DNA of 9,250 nucleotides. Source: an uncultured Alistipes sp. (GTDB lineage: Bacteria; Bacteroidota; Bacteroidia; Bacteroidales; Rikenellaceae). Below, piece after piece: positions 1 through 8,751 of this stretch; position 1 is the stretch's first letter; each line of letters opens with the position of its first letter. Where the stretch lies: the NCBI GenBank assembly GCA_947174575.1, contig CAMWJM010000033.1, positions 1 through 9,250 on the forward strand. The letters run 5' to 3'. The notes beneath the pieces were generated by a model. The model was not told the origin of the DNA, did no database searches, and worked only from the letters and a program-made list of their open reading frames with translations. The position numbers and the translations under genes were made by a program.

Positions 1-1627
1 CGTCGTAGGTGCGCAGGTGCGAGAGGGTGATGCGCTTGGTGGCTTTCGAGAACTCGATCACCTTGAACTCGATCTTGTCGCCGGCTTTGGGCATGGAGCT
101 GTCCTCCTTGGCGAGCTGACGTGCAGGGCAGAAACCCTCGACGTTCTCGGCCAGCGAAACCACGGCGCCCTTGTCGGTCATCTCGGTGATGGTACCCTCG
201 TGTACGCTGTCCAGAGCGAACTTGCCCTCGATCTCGTTCCAGGGGTTCTCCTCCAGCTGCTTGTGGCCCAGCGAGAGACGACGGTTGTCCTTGTCGATTT
301 CGAGCACGACGACCTCGATGTCGGCACCCACCTGCGTGAACTCGCCGGGATGCTTCACCTTCTTCGTCCAGCTCAAATCCGAAATGTGGATCAGGCCGTC
401 GATACCCTCCTCGATCTCGACGAAGACACCGAAATTGGTGAAGTTGCGCACCTTGGCCGTGGTCTTCGTACCTACGGGATATTTGGTTTCGATAGCGGCC
501 CACGGATCGGTCGTCAGCTGCTTGATGCCCAGCGACATCTTGCGCTCCTCGCGGTCGAGCGTCAGGATGACGGCCTCGACTTCGTCGCCGACCTTCATGA
601 ACTCCTGCGCCGAACGCAGATGCTGGCTCCACGACATTTCCGACACGTGGATCAAGCCCTCGACACCGGCGGCGATCTCTACGAAAGCACCGTAATCGGC
701 CATGACGACCACTTTGCCCTTGACCTTGTCGCCGACCTTGAGGTTCTGGTCGAGCGCCTCCCACGGATGCGGAGTAAGCTGCTTGAGACCCAGTGCGATG
801 CGCTTCTTGGCATCGTCGAAGTCGAGGATCACGACCTGAATCTTCTGGTCGAGCGCCACGATCTCCTCGGGGTGGCTGACGCGGCCCCACGAAAGGTCGG
901 TGATGTGGATCAGACCGTCCACGCCGCCCAGGTCGACGAACACGCCGTAGGAGGTGATGTTCTTGACCGTACCTTCGAGGATCTGGCCCTTTTCGAGCTT
1001 GGACATGATGACCTGCTTCTGGGCCTCCAGCTCGGCTTCGATGAGGGCTTTGTGCGACACGACCACGTTGCGGAACTCCTGGTTGATCTTCACCACCTTG
1101 AACTCCATGGTCTTGTCGACGTATACGTCGTAGTCGCGGATGGGCTTCACGTCGATCTGCGAGCCGGGCAGGAACGCCTCGATGCCGAACACGTCGACGA
1201 TCATACCGCCCTTGGTGCGGCACTTGATGTAACCCTTGATGATCTCGTCCTTTTCGAGGGCCTCGTTGACACGATCCCACGACTTGAGCTGACGGGCTTT
1301 CTTGTGCGAAAGCGACAGCTGGCCGTTCTTGTCCTCGGCCGAGTCGACATAGACTTCGATCTTGTCGCCCACCTTCAGATCGGGGTTGTAGCGGAACTCC
1401 GACACGGGGATGATGCCCTCGCTCTTGTAACCGATGTTGACGATCACCTCGCGCTTGGTGATGCTCGTCACGGTACCCTCGACCACTTCGCCTACAGCCA
1501 CGTTGGACAACGTTTTGTCATAGGCTGCGGCGATCTCCTCCTTGGGCTGGCTGTAGACGCCCAGATCGTTCGAGAACGAGTTCCAGTCGAAATGCTCGTT
1601 TGCGACTACGGTTTTGTTTTCTTCCAT
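1..1627 (-). CDS. rpsA: 30S ribosomal protein S1 (partial, C-terminus outside window)
   Basis: Ribosomal protein S1 binds mRNA on the 30S subunit and helps load it for translation initiation, which matters in Bacteroidota because Shine-Dalgarno pairing is little used. The minus strand reads open from ATG at 1627 (MEENKTVVANEHFDWN) to the window edge, 542 codons with no stop. Six S1/OB-fold repeats occur about every 86-88 residues, starting near residues 42, 122, 209, 295, 381 and 469. Repeats 3-5 carry the classic motifs GLIHITDLSW, GLIHVSEMSW and GLIHISDLSW. Repeats 1 and 2 are diverged (GIIPVSEF, AFLPGSQID), as expected for the ribosome-docking repeats; repeat 6 has GFCPARQL. Some 50 residues are probably missing compared with usual Bacteroidota S1 lengths (inference). 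No Shine-Dalgarno precedes the start. A consensus promoter and a leader of about 80 nt lie upstream. Long plus-strand reading frames over this gene are antisense shadows. Confidence 0.97.
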   Translation of the reverse strand, partial: MEENKTVVANEHFDWNSFSNDLGVYSQPKEEIAAAYDKTLSNVAVGEVVEGTVTSITKREVIVNIGYKSEGIIPVSEFRYNPDLKVGDKIEVYVDSAEDKNGQLSLSHKKARQLKSWDRVNEALEKDEIIKGYIKCRTKGGMIVDVFGIEAFLPGSQIDVKPIRDYDVYVDKTMEFKVVKINQEFRNVVVSHKALIEAELEAQKQVIMSKLEKGQILEGTVKNITSYGVFVDLGGVDGLIHITDLSWGRVSHPEEIVALDQKIQVVILDFDDAKKRIALGLKQLTPHPWEALDQNLKVGDKVKGKVVVMADYGAFVEIAAGVEGLIHVSEMSWSQHLRSAQEFMKVGDEVEAVILTLDREERKMSLGIKQLTTDPWAAIETKYPVGTKTTAKVRNFTNFGVFVEIEEGIDGLIHISDLSWTKKVKHPGEFTQVGADIEVVVLEIDKDNRRLSLGHKQLEENPWNEIEGKFALDSVHEGTITEMTDKGAVVSLAENVEGFCPARQLAKEDSSMPKAGDKIEFKVIEFSKATKRITLSHLRTYD

Positions 1628-1632
1628 GAAAT

Positions 1633-1649
1633 GATTGCGATACAATCGC
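1633..1649 (-). promoter_or_regulatory. Possible hairpin switch in the rpsA leader
   Basis: Immediately upstream of the rpsA ATG the leader contains two short inverted repeats that share bases. One pairs GCGAT with ATCGC around a 3-nt loop (1637-1649). The other pairs GATTG with CAATC around a 5-nt loop (1633-1647). They cannot form together. Their closeness to the start codon would let them affect ribosome access. S1 is known to autoregulate its own leader in gammaproteobacteria; applying that here is inference, and stems of 5 bp are weak. Confidence 0.25.
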
Positions 1650-1715
1650 TCGTTAAAAGGTTAATAATCGATATTTCGCCTCGCATGCACGCTTCGCGCA
1701 CGCACGAAAGGCCTG

Positions 1716-1746
1716 CAAAGATAACGCTTTTTCCTAAAAAATCAAA
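1716..1746 (-). promoter_or_regulatory. rpsA promoter (Bacteroidota primary-sigma type)
   Basis: On the minus strand a TTTG -33 box (1746-1743) is followed after exactly 19 bp by TATCTTTG (1723-1716), a perfect match to the Bacteroidota -7 consensus TAnnTTTG. Transcription would start near 1708, giving an rpsA leader of about 80 nt. The -33 box lies inside the T-rich tail of the terminator of the upstream phosphatase gene. Confidence 0.82.
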
Positions 1747-1770
1747 CACGCGGCGGATTTCGCCCGCCGC
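1736..1770 (-). terminator. Intrinsic terminator of the metallophosphatase gene
   Basis: About 18 nt past the phosphatase stop codon, the minus strand forms a GC-only 7-bp stem, GCGGCGG/CCGCCGC (1770-1764 with 1756-1750), around a 7-nt loop. A T-rich tail (GTGTTTGATTTTTT) follows. This is the form of a rho-independent terminator. It separates the phosphatase transcript from rpsA. Confidence 0.72.
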
Positions 1771-1788
1771 ATGCCGATTCCGCGCCCC

Positions 1789-3213
1789 TTACCGGGCGGG
1801 CTGCACCAGGATCTGCTGGCGGCGACGGTTGTCGGGACGCAACGGCTTGCCCGTCTTCAGCCCCTCGGCCAGCACGTCGGCCACCCGGATTTCGGTGACC
1901 GTGCCGTCGGCATAGTCCAATCCCTGGTAGTTCTTGTAGATATAGTCGCTCAAGGCGAGCTTGTAGACCTGCCCCTCGCGCAACTCGTGGAACCGCACGT
2001 CGAACGCCCGATCCGACTCGTCGACCAGAACGGTGTAGGGCGTCGTGAGGATCAAATCGACGCGATGCCCCTCGCGCGTATCCTCGTTGTACTTGGTCAC
2101 GATCATGCGCCGGATCTGCTCGGTAGTCATCTTCAGGGTGGCGACCCGCGTGCCGAACGGCTCCAGATCGTAGATCCGCGCCCGGCTCACGCCGCCGGCC
2201 TCGATGCCGTCGAGCCGCACGCCGCCCACATGGTAGACGCCGATCTGCGCCCCGGTCTTCTTCGCTATGGAGGCCGCCATCCAGTTGGCCAGCCCCGCCT
2301 TGTCGGCCGGTGCGGCGAACTTGCCGATCGACTTGTTCAGCTCGGGATCGGCATAGTAGCCGGCGACCTGCTCGGCGTAGGCGGGATCGGGCGCATAGTC
2401 GTCGAGCGGCACGATGCGGTAGTCGACGCCCACGACCTTACGGCCGCGCAGGCGGATCGTCGACACGCCCACGTTCTGCAGGTTCTTGCCCGTCTGGGTC
2501 AGCAGCGTACCGTCGACGAGCGTATCCAGCTCGACATGCGTATGCCCGCCGATCGCCAGATCGAACAGCCGCGTCTTGCCGAGCAGCTCCATATCGCGAT
2601 CGTCGCCCATGTGCGAAAGGAGCACCAGCACGTCGACTTTCGGCCGCAGCTCGGCGGCATATTTCAGCGCCTCGGCTTGCGGATCGGGGAAGCGCAGCCC
2701 CACGAACGACGTCTTGTGGCCCGCCGGATGCCCCGGCCCCTCGTAGTTGGTCACCACGCCCACGATGCCCACACGGATGCCGTCGCGCTCGACGATCGTG
2801 TAGGGCGCCACCTGCGGGAAAGTGCAGGTGTCGCTGATGCAGTCGGCGCAGACCACCTCGAAATCCATGCTGTCGAGCATGCGGCCCAGGAACGCCTGCC
2901 CGTGGTCGAACTCGTGGTTGCCCAACGTCGCCGCGTCGTAGCCCAAGCGGTTCATCAATTCGATGATCGGCTTGCCCGGCACGGGCACCTTGTCGACGAA
3001 AGCGTTGCCCGTCCAGCGGTCGCCCGCATCGACGAGCAGCACCAGCTGCGCCGTATCGCGGCAGGCCTCGACGGCCGTCGCCAGCAGCGGGAAACGCTGG
3101 ATCTTGGCGTGCATGTCGTTGGTCGACAGAATCACCAGCGTACGTTCGCGCGGCGCACAGGCAGCAATCGCCGCCAAGGCGGCGAAAAAGAGAATTCGGA
3201 ACGACTTTTTCAT
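1789..3213 (-). CDS. Lipoprotein metallophosphatase / 5'-nucleotidase (UshA family)
   Basis: This 474-residue protein looks like a complete exported 5'-nucleotidase or 2',3'-cyclic phosphodiesterase relative, which removes phosphate from nucleotides outside the cytoplasm. Residues 1-19 form a lipoprotein signal peptide: KK near the N-terminus, a hydrophobic core, and lipobox IAAC with Cys19 as the lipidated residue. The calcineurin-type metallophosphatase domain (about 25-235) has every metal-binding motif in order: NDMH (D33, H35), GDRWTG (D65), GNHEFD (N99, H100), SHMGDD (H201) and GGHTH (H224, H226). The C-terminal 5'-nucleotidase substrate domain (about 270-474) shows NWMAASIAKKTGA, HVGGVR, EPFGT and LSDYIYKNYQG. 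Many Bacteroidota encode these two domains as separate genes; here they are fused. The exact substrate cannot be read from sequence. The start at 3213 is supported by the signal peptide and by the promoter 25 nt upstream of it. Confidence 0.93.
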   Translation of the reverse strand: MKKSFRILFFAALAAIAACAPRERTLVILSTNDMHAKIQRFPLLATAVEACRDTAQLVLLVDAGDRWTGNAFVDKVPVPGKPIIELMNRLGYDAATLGNHEFDHGQAFLGRMLDSMDFEVVCADCISDTCTFPQVAPYTIVERDGIRVGIVGVVTNYEGPGHPAGHKTSFVGLRFPDPQAEALKYAAELRPKVDVLVLLSHMGDDRDMELLGKTRLFDLAIGGHTHVELDTLVDGTLLTQTGKNLQNVGVSTIRLRGRKVVGVDYRIVPLDDYAPDPAYAEQVAGYYADPELNKSIGKFAAPADKAGLANWMAASIAKKTGAQIGVYHVGGVRLDGIEAGGVSRARIYDLEPFGTRVATLKMTTEQIRRMIVTKYNEDTREGHRVDLILTTPYTVLVDESDRAFDVRFHELREGQVYKLALSDYIYKNYQGLDYADGTVTEIRVADVLAEGLKTGKPLRPDNRRRQQILVQPAR

Positions 3214-3239
3214 ATTTATGCGTTTTGTATGATTTCGGG

Positions 3240-3272
3240 ATTGCCAAAATTACGAAATAATTTCTATCTTTA
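3240..3272 (+). promoter_or_regulatory. Promoter for the nucleoside kinase-gcvP unit
   Basis: ATTG (3240-3243), one mismatch from TTTG, is followed after 21 bp by TATCTTTA (3265-3272), one mismatch from TAnnTTTG. The predicted start near 3279 leaves a leader of about 24 nt before the ATG at 3303. It overlaps the divergent phosphatase promoter. Confidence 0.55.
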
Positions 3273-3276
3273 CATT
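3245..3276 (-). promoter_or_regulatory. Promoter for the metallophosphatase gene
   Basis: On the minus strand TAATTTTG (3252-3245) matches the Bacteroidota -7 consensus TAnnTTTG exactly. The -33 position 20 bp upstream reads AATG (3276-3273), a weak match to TTTG. The predicted start near 3238 gives a leader of about 25 nt before the ATG at 3213. Confidence 0.5.
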
Positions 3277-3302
3277 CCCTTATCCGAAATAATCGCCCTC
3301 GT

Positions 3303-4973
3303 ATGACCGAGACCCTCAAAATCGTCTGCGACAACCTCGGCGGCGAAACGCAGGTGCCCGCCGGCATCTCGCTCGCAGAGCTTGCGAGCCGCATCGCACC
3401 GGGACGCTATCCGTTCCTGGCCGCCGAAGTCGACAACCGCATCAAGGAACTCGACTACAAGCTATACACCCCGTCCACCGTACGGTTCGTCGACATCTCG
3501 TCGTTCGCCGGCATCCGGGTCTACCAGCGCACGGCGTGGTTCATCCTCCAGAAAGCCGCGCACGACCTCTACCCCGCGCAGACGCTGCACATCCGCCATT
3601 CGCTGGGCCGCAGCGGCTTCTACTGCGAAATCGAGGGGATCGACGCTTTTACCCCCGAGCAGGCCGAACGGCTGCGCCGCCGCATGCGCGAAATCGTCGA
3701 GGCCGACTACCCGATCCGCCGCACCCGGGCGCTCACGAGCGAAGTGCGCGCCCTCTATGCCGCCTCGGGCTACACCGACAAGATCGCGCTGCTCGACACC
3801 CGCCCGCGGCTCTACAGCGAATACTACACGCTCGATGACGTGACGGGCTACTTCTACGGCGCTCTGGCCCCCTCGACGGGCTGCATCGCGCTCTTCGACA
3901 TCGCACCCTACTACGACGGCTTCTATCTGGCCCTGCCGCTGCGCACGGCGCCCGAGCGCATCCACACGGATTTCTATCAGGAGAAGATGTTCGGCATCTT
4001 CCGCGAATACCAGTCATGGGTGCAGATCATGGGCGTGCCCACGGTGGGCGACGTCAATTCGAAAGTGTTGGCCGGCGACGCCGGCGGCATGATCAAGCTG
4101 GCCGAGGCGTTCCACGAACGCAAGTTCGCCTGGCTGGCCGACGAAATCTACCGGGCCAACCGCACGCGCGGCACCCGCATGGTGCTCATCTCCGGCCCCT
4201 CGTCGAGCGGCAAGACCACCTCGGCCAAGCGGCTGGGCATCCAGTTGGGCGTGCTGGGGCTGAAGCCCGTGATGATCTCGCTCGACGACTACTTCGTGGA
4301 ACGCGAGAAGACGCCCCTCGACGAAAACGGCGAATACGACTACGAAGCGCTCGAAGCCATCGACCTGGAGCTGTTCAACGATCATCTGCACCGTCTGATG
4401 CAGGGCGAGAGCATCGACATTCCGCGCTACGACTTCGTCACGGGGCGCCGCATGAAGCACGACGCGCCGCTCACGCTCGACGAGCGCTCGATTCTCATCA
4501 TCGAGGGCATCCACGGCCTCAACCCGCGGCTCACGCCCTCGATCCCCGATACGCAGAAGTTCCGCATCTACATCTCGTGCTTCACGTCGGTGGCCATGGA
4601 CAACCTCTCGCGCATAGCGACGACCGACAACCGCCTGCTGCGCCGTCTGGTGCGCGACGGCAGGCAGCGCGGAGCCGACGCGCTGGCGACTCTCGCACGC
4701 TGGTCGAGCGTCCGCCGGGGCGAAGAGAAACACATCTTTCCCTATCAGGAGAATGCCGACGTAATGCTCAACTCGTCGCTCTTTTACGAAATATCGGTAC
4801 TGCGCCCCTATGCCGAGAAGATGCTGCGCGAAGTGCCCGACACCGTGCGCGAATACGACGAGGCGCGCCGCATGCTCCGATTCCTCGACAACTTCATCCC
4901 CATTCCGCCCGACGAAATCCCGCCGACATCGATCCTGCGCGAGTTCATCGGCAGCAGCAGCTTCAAATATTAA
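3303..4973 (+). CDS. Nucleoside kinase, uridine kinase family with N-terminal TGS and SAD-like domains
   Basis: This 556-residue cytoplasmic protein joins a threonyl-tRNA-synthetase-like N-terminus to a uridine kinase/phosphoribulokinase-type P-loop kinase. A TGS-like domain spans about residues 1-65. A segment resembling the ThrRS second additional domain follows (about 66-240; HSLGRSGFYCEIEG is typical). The C-terminal kinase has Walker A GPSSSGKT (298-305, Lys304), SLDDYF (326-331), a RYDF motif at 375-378, and EGIHGLNP from residue 401. The family is usually annotated as uridine kinase or nucleoside kinase and would make nucleoside monophosphates by salvage; substrate preference is not visible. 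At the place of the HxxxH zinc motif of ThrRS editing domains the protein reads QRTAW (75-79), so both histidines appear replaced and tRNA editing is unlikely. The start has no Shine-Dalgarno and follows an AT-rich leader. gcvP begins 16 bp after the stop, suggesting co-transcription. Confidence 0.9.
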   Translation: MTETLKIVCDNLGGETQVPAGISLAELASRIAPGRYPFLAAEVDNRIKELDYKLYTPSTVRFVDISSFAGIRVYQRTAWFILQKAAHDLYPAQTLHIRHSLGRSGFYCEIEGIDAFTPEQAERLRRRMREIVEADYPIRRTRALTSEVRALYAASGYTDKIALLDTRPRLYSEYYTLDDVTGYFYGALAPSTGCIALFDIAPYYDGFYLALPLRTAPERIHTDFYQEKMFGIFREYQSWVQIMGVPTVGDVNSKVLAGDAGGMIKLAEAFHERKFAWLADEIYRANRTRGTRMVLISGPSSSGKTTSAKRLGIQLGVLGLKPVMISLDDYFVEREKTPLDENGEYDYEALEAIDLELFNDHLHRLMQGESIDIPRYDFVTGRRMKHDAPLTLDERSILIIEGIHGLNPRLTPSIPDTQKFRIYISCFTSVAMDNLSRIATTDNRLLRRLVRDGRQRGADALATLARWSSVRRGEEKHIFPYQENADVMLNSSLFYEISVLRPYAEKMLREVPDTVREYDEARRMLRFLDNFIPIPPDEIPPTSILREFIGSSSFKY

Positions 4974-4989
4974 ACAAAACCATATATTT

Positions 4990-7812
<2,823 letters not shown>

Positions 7813-7814
7813 AT

Positions 7815-7845
7815 TTTGAAAGCAGCCGATTTTTTTCTAACTTTG
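7815..7845 (+). promoter_or_regulatory. slyD promoter
   Basis: TTTG (7815-7818) is followed after exactly 19 bp by TAACTTTG (7838-7845), so both boxes match the Bacteroidota consensus perfectly. The -33 box begins 3 nt after the gcvP stop codon. Predicted transcription start is near 7852, leaving a short leader of about 17 nt before ATG 7869. No terminator is visible between gcvP and this promoter, so slyD may also receive read-through transcription. Confidence 0.82.
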
Positions 7846-7868
7846 TTCGACCAAAAACGCAACTTTTC

Positions 7869-8462
7869 ATGAAAGTAGAACAGAACAAAATGGTCGGCGT
7901 GGACTACAAGCTGACCGTCGACGGTCAGATCGCCGACCAGTCGCGTCCGGGCCAGCCGCTCGAATTCGTCTTCGGCACGGGCATGCTGCTGCCCAAGTTC
8001 GAGGAGGCCATTCTGGGCAAGGAGCCGGGCGACAAGGTGGCGTTCACGCTCTGCCCCAAGGACGGCTACGGCGAGATCATCGCCGAAGCGATCGTCGACC
8101 TGCCGAAAAACATATTCATGGTCGACGGCAAGCTGGCCGAAGACATCCTCTTCGTAGGCTCGCAGGTGCCCATGAGCGATGCGCAGGGCAACCGCATGAT
8201 GGGCATCGTCAAGGAGATAGGCGCCGAGACCGTGAAGATGGACTTCAACCACCCCATGGCCGGGAAAACCCTGAACTTCGAAGTGGAGGTGGTGACCGTG
8301 CGCGACGTGACGCCCGAAGACCTGCAGGGTCATTGCTCGTGCGGTTCGTGCGGCGGCGACCATGAATGCGACGGCGGATGCGGCCACGACGGCTGTCACG
8401 ACGACGGCTGCGGTTGCGGCGGTCACGAGCACCACCACGACGGGCATTGCAACTGCCACTAA
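7869..8462 (+). CDS. slyD: FKBP-type peptidyl-prolyl cis-trans isomerase, SlyD type, with metal-binding tail
   Basis: SlyD is a cytoplasmic folding helper that isomerises Xaa-Pro bonds and binds nickel and other divalent metals. The 197-residue product begins MKVEQNKMVGVDYKL, as SlyD proteins do. The FKBP core occupies about residues 1-70 (DGYGE at 65-69) and about 126-150 (NHPMAGKTLNFEVEV). The chaperone insert-in-flap domain lies between them (about 72-124), which separates SlyD from ordinary FKBPs. Residues 155-197 form a low-complexity tail with 10 cysteines and 10 histidines in 43 residues, in CxC, CxxC and HEHHH arrangements. By comparison with E. coli SlyD this tail should bind metal; a link to hydrogenase or urease maturation cannot be judged because no such genes are in the window. 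The start is fixed by the promoter just upstream and by homology. A strong terminator follows the stop codon. Confidence 0.95.
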   Translation: MKVEQNKMVGVDYKLTVDGQIADQSRPGQPLEFVFGTGMLLPKFEEAILGKEPGDKVAFTLCPKDGYGEIIAEAIVDLPKNIFMVDGKLAEDILFVGSQVPMSDAQGNRMMGIVKEIGAETVKMDFNHPMAGKTLNFEVEVVTVRDVTPEDLQGHCSCGSCGGDHECDGGCGHDGCHDDGCGCGGHEHHHDGHCNCH

Positions 8463-8471
8463 AAACTTCAG

Positions 8472-8494
8472 AAACCCCGCAAAAGCGGGGTTTT
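8472..8494 (+). terminator. Intrinsic terminator of slyD
   Basis: Ten bases past the slyD stop codon a 9-bp perfect stem AAACCCCGC/GCGGGGTTT closes an AAAA loop and ends in TTTT (8491-8494). This is a textbook rho-independent terminator. Confidence 0.9.
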
Positions 8495-8522
8495 GCCGCT
8501 TTTTGTATCGGCAAAAAGCGGC
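8495..8522. repeat. Perfect 11-bp inverted repeat abutting the slyD terminator
   Basis: GCCGCTTTTTG (8495-8505) and CAAAAAGCGGC (8512-8522) are exact reverse complements around a 6-nt loop. The element starts at the base after the terminator's T-run. It may be a second-chance terminator stem or an mRNA 3'-end protector; no T-tract follows it on the plus strand, so it is not a canonical terminator by itself. Confidence 0.7.
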
Positions 8523-8560
8523 GAAAAACCTCTCCGCGCGACTATCTTCGCCTACTGCGA

Positions 8561-8636
8561 GCGGTATAACGCTGCTCCGGGCGCCCGATCGCGGATTTGC
8601 AAGCAAATCGGCCCCTGCGCAACGCTTTTATACCGC
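8561..8636. repeat. 76-nt inverted-repeat element in the intergenic region
   Basis: The ends GCGGTATAA (8561-8569) and TTATACCGC (8628-8636) are perfect 9-bp inverted repeats. Inside are a palindrome CGGGCGCCCG (8579-8588 region) and a near-perfect hairpin GATTTGC-AA-GCAAATC (8594-8609). No protein or RNA family is recognisable. It could be a short mobile or extragenic palindromic element, but copy number cannot be seen from one window. The flanking stretches 8523-8560 and 8637-8675 show nothing convincing; TATCTTCG at 8543-8550 resembles a -7 box with one mismatch but lacks a -33 partner. Confidence 0.5.
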
Positions 8637-8675
8637 CCGCCGCTTACGGCTCCGACATCGCTGCGGACACTCCAA

Positions 8676-8727
8676 TGTCATTCTGAACGAGGCTTTAAAG
8701 CAGTTTTTCGCTTCGTTCCGGATGACA
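8676..8727. repeat. Extragenic palindromic repeat (TGTCATTCTGAACGA type)
   Basis: TGTCATTCTGAACGA (8676-8690) pairs with TCGTTCCGGATGACA (8713-8727): 15-nt arms with one T-C mismatch and one T-G wobble. The centre contains a further palindrome, GCTTTAAAGC (8692-8701). Sequences close to this are, from memory, abundant between genes in Bacteroidales and some other bacteria. It ends 24 bp before the start of the next gene. Confidence 0.65.
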
Positions 8728-8751
8728 ATTTTTAATTCTTGATTTCGAATT

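Noticed and set aside
17..1915. 632-codon plus-strand open frame over rpsA
   Set aside because: It is exactly antisense to the six S1 repeats, has no domain sense (runs such as LDLVADLEVL arise from reverse-read S1 motifs), and reflects GC-rich codon bias.
1771..3306. 511-codon plus-strand open frame over the phosphatase
   Set aside because: Antisense to a gene with a complete set of metallophosphatase motifs; composition is the His/Arg/Val-rich type typical of shadow frames.
4810..4989. 60-codon N-terminal extension of gcvP
   Set aside because: Overlaps the nucleoside kinase 3' end in another frame; GcvP homologues begin at the MFDKFQSRHIG segment.
8495..8522. Second canonical intrinsic terminator
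   Set aside because: The stem is perfect, but on the plus strand it is followed by GAAAAACC and on the minus strand by AAAACCCC, not a T-run.
8561..8636. tRNA gene
   Set aside because: The 76-nt length and complementary 7-bp ends GCGGTAT/ATACCGC suggest an acceptor stem, but there is no T-arm GTTCRA motif and no credible D or anticodon arm.
8362..8742. 126-codon frame (Ala/Thr-rich start) across the slyD tail and the repeats
   Set aside because: It is a shadow of the Cys/His-tail codons that then reads through the terminator and the palindromes; no start context or homology.
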